A stretch of 9,117 bases of DNA from ZLKRG08 sp964565165 (GCA_964565165.1 CAZMDJ010000047.1:1-9117), one strand, 5' to 3'; counted from the first letter of the stretch, positions 1 through 5,806 are shown. The notes: generated from the letters alone by a model not told the origin. Made by a program: numbers and translations.

Positions 1-5
1 CTCAT

Positions 6-27
6 GACCTATTTGAGGGTCTTTTTT
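6..27 (+). terminator. Possible weak terminator of an upstream gene
   Basis: A short stem (GACC at 6-9 with GGTC at 18-21) is followed directly by six T residues at 22-27. It could end a transcript entering from the left, ahead of the surface protein gene. The stem is only 4 to 5 bp, and the window edge hides what lies upstream, so this is tentative. Confidence 0.3.
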
Positions 28-40
28 ATCCAAGCCGAAT

Positions 41-71
41 CAGGGAAATGCCCTGGATCGACTTTCGAAAG
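41..71 (+). promoter_or_regulatory. Structured leader before the surface protein gene
   Basis: Two dyads lie in the leader: CAGGG (41-45) pairs with CCCTG (51-55) across a 5-nt loop, and CTTTCGAAAG (62-71) is a perfect palindrome touching the ribosome binding site AAGGA (69-73). Either could affect mRNA stability or ribosome access. The function is inferred. Confidence 0.35.
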
Positions 72-78
72 GAAAACA

Positions 79-1764
79 ATGTCAAAGACATTCAAGCGCG
101 TTGCGCTTGTTGCAGTGACAGCTCTAGTAGCAGGTTCATTCTCTGCTGTTTCAGCTTCAGCTGCACCATCAGCTGCGTACACAACAATGTACGACACAAC
201 AAATGGTTACCAGGTTGTTGGCGGTCTTGCTACCGTAACAATCACAACCGATACAAGCACTGTAGCTTCAGTGGTTCTATCTGGCGCTGGTTCAGTAGTT
301 TCAGCAACAGCTGGCACAAATACCACATTAGGTGGCACACCTTCAACCGGTAGCTACTCAGTTACAACATCTAGCTCAGGTGCAGGTACTTCAACAGTAG
401 TTCTTACAAGCGCTGCAACAGGTACCTCAACACTAACAATTACACCTTACAACTCAAACGGAACCGTAGGAACCGCAGTTACTAAGGCAGTTACATGGGT
501 AGCATCAACAACTATTGCACCATCAGTTACTAACTCAACCTCATTTATCGGTTCAGGCACAACAGCGGCATCAGCTGACGTTGCAGTAACTGCTGACAAG
601 GCAGCTGGTACTCAAGTAGCAAACGTTGCAATTGTGATTAAGGATGCAAACGCAAACGCACTAAATGGTCAAACACTTTCTGCAACCATTTCTGGTCCTG
701 GATTAATTGCATTCAATCAATCATCAGCTACTCAGGCGGGAACTGCACGCGCAGCATCTCTAACTCTGACATCATCACAAAACTCTGCATACCTCGGTAT
801 CTCTTCAGACGGAACCGCTGGAGTTTCAACAATTACTATCTCAGCTGGTACAACAGTTATTGCAACTGAAACTGTTACATTTACAGGCGCAGCTGCGAAA
901 TACGTTGCAGCAAATACCGCAACTGTTTATGAAATCAACGGTTCAGGTCCAAACACACCAGCAACACAAACTGTGAAAGTTACTGTTACAGATGCAGCTG
1001 GAAACAACGTAGTAAACGGAACAACTGTTTATGCAACTTCAGCTGACACAACAATTGCTGCTGTCACAGCTTCTGCAACAACAACCTCTGGCGTAGCTAC
1101 TTTCACTATTACTGGTGCTAAAGCTGGTTCTGTTGTAATCACATTTGGAAACGCAGCATCGTCACCAACAGTTTCTACAACTTCAACTGTTGTAGTTGGT
1201 TCAGCTACTGTTGCTAAGGTTTCAATCTCGCTAGATGACACTTCGTATGTTCCTGGCCAGGCTGCAACATTCACAATTTCAGCTGTGGACGCTTCAGGCA
1301 ACGCAGTAGCAGACGGTAACTACACACTACTTTCAAAGGCTGCTGTATCTTCACTTGCACTTGCTGCAGGAACACTTCCTTCAACAACTGCAAACAGCAT
1401 CACACTTGCTGGCGGTAAGGCAACTTACGCAGTGAACATGCCATTAGCTTCTGGAACAGTAACTATCTCAGCTACAGATTCTCTAACAGCAGCTAACGCA
1501 CTTTCTGTGTCAGCAACAATTTCTGGTCCAGCAGATGCAGCAATCGATGCAGCTAACGAAGCAACAGATGCAGCTAACGCAGCAACAGATGCAGCTAACG
1601 CAGCAGCAGAAGCAGCAGATGCTGCAACTGCAGCAGCTCAGGATGCACAGGCAGCTGTAGCAGCACTTGCAACTCAGGTTGCTTCACTGATCGCAGGTAT
1701 CAAGGCTCAGATCACAACTCTGACAAACCTTGTTATCAAGATCCAGAAGAAGGTAAAGGCTTAA
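79..1764 (+). CDS. Secreted Ig-like surface protein with C-terminal Ala-rich coiled coil
   Basis: This is a 561-aa protein probably exported by Sec and displayed on the cell surface; its exact role is unknown. The start at 79 is chosen because AAGGA lies 5 nt upstream and a classic signal peptide follows: K3, K6, R7, a hydrophobic stretch at about 8-24, and a likely cut at ASA|A (28/29). A start at 4 would bury the signal behind 25 residues. The mature part is Ser/Thr/Ala/Val/Gly-rich and contains no cysteine. Alternating beta-type sequence forms about four units (roughly 35-140, 178-270, 295-375, 379-480); the middle ones carry the 'V.I.DA.GN.V.G..' pattern of invasin-like (Big_1) or bacterial Ig domains. 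Residues 486-530 are almost pure Ala/Asp/Asn/Glu/Thr/Gln with heptad repeats, followed by a hydrophobic/Lys tail ending IKIQKKVKA. No LPXTG motif or C-terminal membrane anchor is seen, so attachment is unexplained. S-layer-like protein or adhesin are the main options. A terminator follows at once, so the gene is probably monocistronic. Confidence 0.8.
   Translation: MSKTFKRVALVAVTALVAGSFSAVSASAAPSAAYTTMYDTTNGYQVVGGLATVTITTDTSTVASVVLSGAGSVVSATAGTNTTLGGTPSTGSYSVTTSSSGAGTSTVVLTSAATGTSTLTITPYNSNGTVGTAVTKAVTWVASTTIAPSVTNSTSFIGSGTTAASADVAVTADKAAGTQVANVAIVIKDANANALNGQTLSATISGPGLIAFNQSSATQAGTARAASLTLTSSQNSAYLGISSDGTAGVSTITISAGTTVIATETVTFTGAAAKYVAANTATVYEINGSGPNTPATQTVKVTVTDAAGNNVVNGTTVYATSADTTIAAVTASATTTSGVATFTITGAKAGSVVITFGNAASSPTVSTTSTVVVGSATVAKVSISLDDTSYVPGQAATFTISAVDASGNAVADGNYTLLSKAAVSSLALAAGTLPSTTANSITLAGGKATYAVNMPLASGTVTISATDSLTAANALSVSATISGPADAAIDAANEATDAANAATDAANAAAEAADAATAAAQDAQAAVAALATQVASLIAGIKAQITTLTNLVIKIQKKVKA
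1546..1608 (+). repeat. Three tandem 21-bp repeats encoding coiled-coil heptads
   Basis: Three head-to-tail 21-bp units (1546-1566, 1567-1587, 1588-1608) differ from one another by only one or two bases. Each encodes one seven-residue unit: DAANEAT, DAANAAT and DAANAAA. The unit equals one coiled-coil heptad, so gain or loss of a copy by slippage would lengthen or shorten the stalk without a frameshift. Confidence 0.8.
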
Positions 1765-1795
1765 TCGCCTAATCCTTTCTAAAGGTTAAATAGAG

Positions 1796-1834
1796 AGCGC
1801 CCTTGGTTAAGAAATTAACTAAGGGCGCTTTTCT
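1796..1834 (+). terminator. Rho-independent terminator of the surface protein gene
   Basis: A 15-bp stem (1796-1810 with 1815-1829) contains one G-U pair and is otherwise perfect. It is closed by a GAAA tetraloop (1811-1814) and followed by a short T run (1829-1832). It lies about 30 bp after the stop codon at 1764 and is the strongest hairpin in the window. Confidence 0.9.
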
Positions 1835-1850
1835 AAACCAAAAGTTTATA

Positions 1851-1875
1851 AATGTGACAAAACATGTGTCACATT
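1851..1875. repeat. Inverted repeat, 9-bp arms, 7-bp spacer
   Basis: AATGTGACA (1851-1859) and TGTCACATT (1867-1875) are perfect inverted copies separated by 7 bp. The half-site TGTGA/TCACA resembles a CRP-family operator, but the gap between those pentamers is 11 bp rather than the usual 6. It lies in the AT-rich gap upstream of the recombinase gene and has no T tract, so it is not a terminator. Operator or recombinase arm-type site are both possible. Confidence 0.5.
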
Positions 1876-1904
1876 AAATTCAATTTTGAAAATTAAATAA
1901 AAAA

Positions 1905-1963
1905 GTTCAGAAACAAAACAATCATCGCTAGTCAGGGGCAATCTGGCTAGCGATGACCTGAAC
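1905..1963. repeat. Long inverted repeat upstream of the recombinase (candidate recombination site)
   Basis: Two 14-bp arms (1922-1935 starting TCATCGCTAG, and 1943-1956 ending CTAGCGATGA) are inverted copies with one G-U-type mismatch and are separated by a 7-bp asymmetric spacer, GGGCAAT (1936-1942). An outer pair, GTTCAG (1905-1910) and CTGAAC (1958-1963), extends the symmetry on both sides. The arm and spacer sizes resemble the core site of a tyrosine recombinase, whose gene starts 160 bp downstream. As RNA it would be a strong hairpin. On the minus strand it is followed by a T-rich stretch, so a minus-strand terminator is the main alternative, although no minus-strand gene is seen to feed it. 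Confidence 0.55.
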
Positions 1964-2059
1964 TAATTGTGCTGATTGAACAAAATTAAACTGTTTGTTT
2001 CAGTGTGATAGAACAGTCAAAAAATCACTACCCCCCCCCTTTGTGACTGGTCATAACAA

Positions 2060-2071
2060 ACGAAATTTCGT
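2060..2071. repeat. 12-bp perfect palindrome in recombinase leader
   Basis: ACGAAATTTCGT is a perfect palindrome 52 bp upstream of the chosen recombinase start. It could be an operator for autoregulation of the recombinase gene. No convincing -35/-10 pair could be placed next to it, so this stays a candidate. Confidence 0.3.
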
Positions 2072-2123
2072 GTATGTTCTCCCACGCGAAAACAACAGTT
2101 TCCAAATTGCCCTTGGAGAAAAA

Positions 2124-2918
2124 ATGAAACTAGATGTATTCGCAGACCTAGTGTTTGACGAGCTTCCTCTTCGCCAAAAGACGGTTGTTAACTACAAGTC
2201 TGCGTATCGGAATCACTTACAGATTCCCATTGGCAGCCTTGACCTATCAGAAATCAAGCGACAAGACATACAGCGCATCATCCGTCCGATGCCACCGCAA
2301 ATTGGTGCAACTACTTTGGCTGTTATGAAAACTATTTATCGCGAAGCTATCGAACGTGAATTAGTTGAAGCATCTCCTGTTCATGGAATCAAAACACCTA
2401 AAGCAATGGTGGAACCTCGTAACTTCTTAACTTATGAAGAGGTCTGCGATCGCGATTGGGGCAAGTACCGAGTCTGGATTCATTTCCTTGCGCTACATGG
2501 ACTGCGTTGGGGCGAAGCGGTTGCGCTAACGGAACAAGATGTTAGAAATGGCCGCGTATATATAAATAAATCAATGCATGGCCCAACTAAATCCCGTGCC
2601 GGCATCAGAACAGTGCCTTTAGTAAGCGAATTTAGGCCTTTTCCGGCCACTCCGAAGGGGGTGCGCCGTAAGTGCCACGAACATGAAATCACCATCCACT
2701 CGCTTCGCCATACATATGCGTACTTGTTAAAACAACAAGACGTTCACGTAACAACAGCGCAGAAGTTACTAGGACATGCAGATCCAAGAGTTACATTAGG
2801 TATCTATACCCAGTTCCGCGATGAAGAGATCGATCAGACTGGCAATATTCTGACGATGTATAAGAAATCACTTATGGATGCAGCGATTCCAAAGACTGCA
2901 ATCCAGATGGCAATTTAA
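2124..2918 (+). CDS. Compact tyrosine recombinase / phage-type integrase
   Basis: A 264-aa site-specific recombinase expected to cut and rejoin DNA through a tyrosine-DNA intermediate. The start at 2124 is chosen because GGAG lies 5 nt upstream. The open frame runs back to a TTG at 1995, but that part crosses a C9 tract and looks non-coding. Residues about 15-90 form the helical N-terminal core-binding domain ('VVNYKSAYRNHL', ending 'SPVHGI'). The catalytic domain carries the full residue set: R128 in GLRWGEAVAL, K156 in TKSRAG, H192 and R195 in HSLRHT, H218 in LLGH, and Y228 in GIYTQ. The stretch between K156 and H192 is only 36 residues, about half of that in XerD, so the helical segment normally found there is trimmed. 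No tRNA gene, excisionase or other phage gene is in view. The last four bases overlap the stop of the convergent asparaginase gene. It is probably functional because all active-site residues are intact. The specific family and target site are unknown. Confidence 0.88.
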   Translation: MKLDVFADLVFDELPLRQKTVVNYKSAYRNHLQIPIGSLDLSEIKRQDIQRIIRPMPPQIGATTLAVMKTIYREAIERELVEASPVHGIKTPKAMVEPRNFLTYEEVCDRDWGKYRVWIHFLALHGLRWGEAVALTEQDVRNGRVYINKSMHGPTKSRAGIRTVPLVSEFRPFPATPKGVRRKCHEHEITIHSLRHTYAYLLKQQDVHVTTAQKLLGHADPRVTLGIYTQFRDEEIDQTGNILTMYKKSLMDAAIPKTAIQMAI

Positions 2919-3835
2919 TTCGCGGCGCGAATCTCTCCGATAACTTTTCCGCCACCTAAAACTTCTGGATGTTTTACTTCAAATTGTGCACCTAATTTTG
3001 CAAATGCATCTTGCAAGATAACTTGATGTGCACGTTCTGATCCGTCGGATACTTTAAATACAACTGTTCGCCCATCAGGTAAAAATGCTGCCTGCACACC
3101 TTCTGCACCAACTTTTAAAAATAAACCTGGGACAGATTTCATCAATTCGGTATCAGTGCGACCGATGCCTGCAACCATCTCGGGATTTGCGAGACATGCA
3201 GAGATTATTTTCTTATGTACCGGATCGCTAGATGTAGCTAAGTTATAAAAAGCTTTTGCTAATCCATTCATCGTCATCAAAAATAGCGGTGCACCACAAC
3301 CATCGGTAGAAACTTTTGCCATCTTCTCTTCGGCAAGAGTTTCCATTTCAACTTTGATTGCTTGCTGTAGTGGATGTTCTGGGTTTAAATAATTTTCGAT
3401 TGGCCAACCATTAACGACGCAGGTGGCGAGCATTCCCGCATGTTTTCCGCTGCAATTCATAGCTAATCGAGTCGGTTCTTTATCGCCCCACTCTTTACGT
3501 TCTGCAATTCCTAGCGGCCGATCAACCACACACTGCAGCGCTGTTTCGTCTAACCCTGCTCCGGCGAGGATTTCGAGCGCCCCCTGTTGATGCGCTTTTG
3601 AACCAGAGTGGCTAGCGCAGATAAGAGCAATATTCCGTAGCGACGAATCAAAACCGTGCCTAACCATCGCGCTACCTTGAATCGACTTAATCGCCGAACG
3701 AGGGTAAATAAGAGCATTTGGATCTCCTTTGATTAAAGCAGGCGCACCGGTTGCATCGAGTGCAATTAAATGGCCAAAGTGTTTAGATTCAACAACGCCG
3801 TCGCGAACATATTCGGCTAAAACAGATTCAAACAT
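2915..3835 (-). CDS. L-asparaginase, Asparaginase_II (R. etli ReAV-like) family
   Basis: A 306-aa cytosolic enzyme predicted to hydrolyse L-asparagine to aspartate and ammonia. It belongs to the family typified by the inducible Rhizobium etli enzyme (PF06089), not to the E. coli AnsA/AnsB family. Visible family marks are an SxxK pair in YPRSAIKSI (S47, K50), CASHSGS (73-79) with the second candidate serine, NCSGKHAGML (C128, K131), and STDGCGAP with D178. C128, K131 and D178 correspond to the metal-site residues described for ReAV, and K261 in FKVSDG is a candidate for the second catalytic lysine. Length is near the usual 330 or so. It is the last gene of the minus-strand cluster, 11 bp after the nitrobindin-like gene. 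No Shine-Dalgarno sequence is visible before ATG at 3835, suggesting translational coupling. The stop TAA overlaps the recombinase stop by 4 bp through a shared TTAA. Confidence in the family is high; substrate is inferred from the family. Confidence 0.9.
   Translation of the reverse strand: MFESVLAEYVRDGVVESKHFGHLIALDATGAPALIKGDPNALIYPRSAIKSIQGSAMVRHGFDSSLRNIALICASHSGSKAHQQGALEILAGAGLDETALQCVVDRPLGIAERKEWGDKEPTRLAMNCSGKHAGMLATCVVNGWPIENYLNPEHPLQQAIKVEMETLAEEKMAKVSTDGCGAPLFLMTMNGLAKAFYNLATSSDPVHKKIISACLANPEMVAGIGRTDTELMKSVPGLFLKVGAEGVQAAFLPDGRTVVFKVSDGSERAHQVILQDAFAKLGAQFEVKHPEVLGGGKVIGEIRAAN
2918..2932. repeat. Near-perfect palindrome at the convergent gene junction
   Basis: ATTCGCG-G-CGCGAAT begins on the last base of the recombinase stop codon and lies within the final codons of the convergent asparaginase gene. 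It can fold on either strand (6-bp stem, GGC loop) but lacks a T tract on either side. It may slow converging polymerases; it may also be coincidence within coding sequence. Confidence 0.35.
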
Positions 3836-3846
3836 TTTATTTATAA

Positions 3847-4347
3847 CTATTGCGGCATTCGAGCAAGCGTTGCCCAGAGGTGTGGTTGCAAATCTTTAGT
3901 TGGTGTCTGCATGTCGTATGCACAGAATAATTCGCCTTCGACTAATCCATAAAGACGATGTCCACCAGAGACTGGTTTTGCGGTAACACCGTTGATAACG
4001 CCATCTAGTTCTAATTGAATTCGTGGACCATCAACTAATCCCACCCATGATTCAGAGTGGCCATTTGAATGCGAAAGCATCACATCAAGAATTTTGCCAT
4101 CGCGAATATTCCAGAATCCTGTTTCAGAGTTTGCTTGTTTAATGATCTCGTTATTCTCATCAATGATCCAAGAACGCGAGTAGTAAGTTAAAAATCCGCG
4201 GCCATCGTGATTGAAAGTTACCTCTTGTGCGAATTGAAATGGTGCAATGTCTTTAAATTCTCCGTGACCTTTGCCAGACCAGGTACCAATCAACCAAGCA
4301 AGTGGATATAAAGGTTCTGGAAGATTTTCAGGGATTGTGAAAGCCAT
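3847..4347 (-). CDS. Nitrobindin-like FABP-family haem protein (DUF1794/THAP4-type)
   Basis: A 166-aa soluble beta-barrel protein of the nitrobindin family, whose characterised members bind haem and nitric oxide and can isomerise peroxynitrite to nitrate. Family marks are GTWSGKGHGEF (21-31, the GxWxGxG motif near the N-terminus), ETGFW (75-79), a run of paired beta strands, and HLWATLAR near the C-terminus, where H156 matches the haem-ligand histidine of the family. The length is typical. Its ATG follows directly after the TAA of the small membrane peptide gene with no gap, and the asparaginase gene begins 11 bp downstream, so the three are surely cotranscribed. A nitrate reduction locus lies 1.5 kb upstream on the same strand, a suggestive but unproven link. 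The whole protein is intact. Confidence 0.85.
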   Translation of the reverse strand: MAFTIPENLPEPLYPLAWLIGTWSGKGHGEFKDIAPFQFAQEVTFNHDGRGFLTYYSRSWIIDENNEIIKQANSETGFWNIRDGKILDVMLSHSNGHSESWVGLVDGPRIQLELDGVINGVTAKPVSGGHRLYGLVEGELFCAYDMQTPTKDLQPHLWATLARMPQ

Positions 4348-4464
4348 TTATTTAATTCTCCGCAAAGGTCGTTGTTTCGGTTTTACTAAAACTCCGTATG
4401 CAATAAGAGCGATACCGACAAGTACAGACACCAATCCCAGCAAGATCGAAGTTAGATATTCCAC
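4348..4464 (-). CDS. 38-aa single-span membrane peptide
   Basis: A short open frame fills the gap between ygfZ and the nitrobindin-like gene. It starts at GTG (4464), 17 bp after the ygfZ stop, and ends with TAA directly before the nitrobindin ATG. An upstream in-frame stop (4474-4476) limits the start to this GTG or a CTG two codons earlier. The product begins MEYLTSILLGL, has one hydrophobic span at about residues 4-27, and ends in a basic tail (KPKQRPLRRIK), which by the positive-inside rule places the C-terminus in the cytoplasm. Exact fit in the operon with no slack on the downstream side, plus clean membrane-plus-basic-tail composition, argues that it is a real gene rather than chance. 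The family is not recognised. It may be a small regulator or anchor of a membrane protein. Confidence 0.65.
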   Translation of the reverse strand: MEYLTSILLGLVSVLVGIALIAYGVLVKPKQRPLRRIK

Positions 4465-4481
4465 CTGCAGAGTTTAATTGT

Positions 4482-5357
4482 TTAGTTGAATTTCGCTGCT
4501 ATTCCGTTAACGGTTAAAGGAGTTCCTGCCTCAACGGTACGCTTTACAACTGCCAAAGCGATATTGCCCAATTCATGGTGGCGTGAAACAGTGCCAATAA
4601 AGCCCACTTTTATGCCATCACGTTCGACATCTGCACCAACTGCAGGCAGATCAACTTCAGAGCCATCTAAATGAAGCAGCACCAGCTTTCGCGGTGGTTG
4701 GCCCAAGTTATGCACCTTTGCCACCGTCTCTTGGCCGCGATAGCAACCTTTATTCATGTGGACTGCTTTATTTAAAACGCCAATCTCATTTGGAATTGAT
4801 TTGTGATCAGTTTCAAGTCCAAGACGTGGTCGCATCGCAGCAACACGTTCTGCCTCGAGTGCCCAAACACCAACTTGAATCGCACCTGGAAATTCTGGAA
4901 TCGCACCGCGATCAACCAATTGAAAAGGTCCACCAAAATCATCTGTGGTGCCCGGAATACGTAGCAAAGTTTTTTCATTTGATGCATCACGAACTTCCAC
5001 GCGCATCGTAAATCGCATCTTATTTAGATATTCCATTAACGGAGCTGCGCGATCAACATCAACGATTAACCAAGATGTTTCGCCATCATCAAAAATTATG
5101 AATTGATGTTCGATATGTCCTAAGTGATCAAGAATCAATCCATTGGTCCATCCGCCAGTGAATGTTTCCAAATGTTGGGTAGTTAAATCATGTAACCAAC
5201 GGAGGCGATCAACGCCTTTGACGGCAACGATTTCTAAATGTGAAAGATCAGCCCAAGCAGTACCTGCCTCAAGAGCACGCTGTTCTTTAACTGGATCGCC
5301 AAAATGCAAAGTGGCGCCGCGGTCAGGACCTGTTTCTATTTGTAGCACTGTGCACAC
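4482..5357 (-). CDS. ygfZ: YgfZ/IBA57-type folate-binding Fe-S cluster protein
   Basis: A 291-aa cytosolic protein of the GcvT-related YgfZ family. E. coli YgfZ uses folate to help maintain or repair certain Fe-S enzymes such as MiaB. The signature K-G-C-Y-x-G-Q-E is present at 203-210 with the key cysteine C205, followed by 'TVAKVHNLGQPPRKL' typical of the family. The N-terminal part (GDP..EQRALEAGTAWADLSH, 20-40) and 'LRWLHDLTTQHL' (52-63) match the GcvT-like fold. The start is GTG at 5357, overlapping the fur-family gene by 22 bp; a second GTG at 5348 (codon 4) is an equally plausible start. No strong Shine-Dalgarno sequence is seen, consistent with coupling to the upstream gene. Its role could include supporting Fe-S rich enzymes such as the nitrate reductase next door; that is inference. 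Confidence 0.9.
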   Translation of the reverse strand: MCTVLQIETGPDRGATLHFGDPVKEQRALEAGTAWADLSHLEIVAVKGVDRLRWLHDLTTQHLETFTGGWTNGLILDHLGHIEHQFIIFDDGETSWLIVDVDRAAPLMEYLNKMRFTMRVEVRDASNEKTLLRIPGTTDDFGGPFQLVDRGAIPEFPGAIQVGVWALEAERVAAMRPRLGLETDHKSIPNEIGVLNKAVHMNKGCYRGQETVAKVHNLGQPPRKLVLLHLDGSEVDLPAVGADVERDGIKVGFIGTVSRHHELGNIALAVVKRTVEAGTPLTVNGIAAKFN

Positions 5358-5740
5358 AGCCCGCTAATTGCGAAGTGTGAAACATCTGTTTTAAAGCCGT
5401 AATCATCCGAAAGGATCTGCACAAATGATGCCGCTACTTCAAGTGGTGCATCACCAATAGATCCACAATTTTCGCAAACTAAATGTAAATGATTTAGCTC
5501 TTCTGAAGCGTGATAAGTCGCGCTACCGTGACCTAAATGTGTGTGCTGAACCAGACCAACGTTTTCAAGTGTTTCTAGATTACGATAAACAGTTGAGAGG
5601 TTGATACCAGGATGTGTTTTGCGCACATGTTCAGCGATTGCTTCAGGTGTTGAATGGCCAAGTTCTCGAACCGCAGCAAGCACTAATTCACGTTGCGGTG
5701 TAAGGCGTAAGCCTTTTTGATGTAACTCGTGTTTAGCCAT
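5336..5740 (-). CDS. Fur-family metalloregulator, Nur (nickel)-like
   Basis: A 134-aa DNA-binding repressor. The winged helix spans about 1-75 (GLRLTPQRELVLAAV; helix NLSTVYRNLETLENVGLV), followed by the metal-binding dimerisation domain. Two CxxC pairs (C89/C92, C129/C132) form the structural zinc site of the family. The histidines that form the nickel site of Streptomyces Nur (H70, H72, H126 as I recall them) are matched by H66, H68 and H122 at a constant offset of 4. Three of the four M-site histidines (H33, H88, H90) are matched by H29, H84 and H86, while the fourth (H86 in Nur) is L82 here. A nickel sensor is therefore the best guess; Fur or Zur specificity is not excluded. No Shine-Dalgarno sequence precedes the ATG; a TAAAAT element 6 nt upstream suggests a leaderless transcript. 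It is followed by ygfZ with a 22-bp overlap. In Streptomyces a nur gene also neighbours a ygfZ-like gene, as I recall. Confidence 0.85.
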   Translation of the reverse strand: MAKHELHQKGLRLTPQRELVLAAVRELGHSTPEAIAEHVRKTHPGINLSTVYRNLETLENVGLVQHTHLGHGSATYHASEELNHLHLVCENCGSIGDAPLEVAASFVQILSDDYGFKTDVSHFAISGLCAQCYK

Positions 5741-5746
5741 AGAGGA

Positions 5747-5752
5747 ATTTTA
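5747..5752 (-). promoter_or_regulatory. Candidate -10 element for leaderless fur/nur transcript
   Basis: On the minus strand TAAAAT fits the actinobacterial TANNNT -10 pattern and ends 6 nt before the ATG at 5740. That spacing puts the transcription start at or next to the A of the start codon, and the lack of any ribosome binding site agrees with leaderless translation. No clear -35 box is seen. Confidence 0.45.
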
Positions 5753-5786
5753 AGTTGGCGACTAAGAATTACCTAATCGCCAACTT
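5752..5786. promoter_or_regulatory. Inverted repeat between narK (type II) and fur/nur
   Basis: Perfect 10-bp arms AAGTTGGCGA (5752-5761) and TCGCCAACTT (5777-5786) flank a 15-bp spacer and touch the candidate -10 of the fur-family gene. An autoregulatory operator is one reading. The other is a terminator for the narK transcript ending at 5807, but no T tract follows the hairpin on that strand. It fills most of the 66-bp gap. Confidence 0.5.
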
Positions 5787-5806
5787 ATTGCATCTATTTC
5801 GCCGAT

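Noticed and set aside
1029..1301. 90-aa minus-strand open frame within the surface protein gene
   Set aside because: It is a shadow of a low-complexity gene with biased third positions, with no ribosome binding site or recognisable domain.
1905..1963. Integron attC site
   Set aside because: The outer pair is GTTCAG...CTGAAC, the reverse arrangement of the attC core-site ends (RYYYAAC...GTTRRRY), and the 7-bp loop and long unbroken stem do not fit.
1995..2123. N-terminal extension of the recombinase from TTG at 1995
   Set aside because: It lacks a ribosome binding site, crosses a C9 tract and reads as low-complexity sequence. ATG at 2124 has GGAG at ideal spacing and begins where the recombinase fold begins.
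4694..5011. 105-aa plus-strand open frame opposite ygfZ
   Set aside because: ygfZ on the other strand has a clear family signature throughout this interval, so this frame is an antisense shadow.
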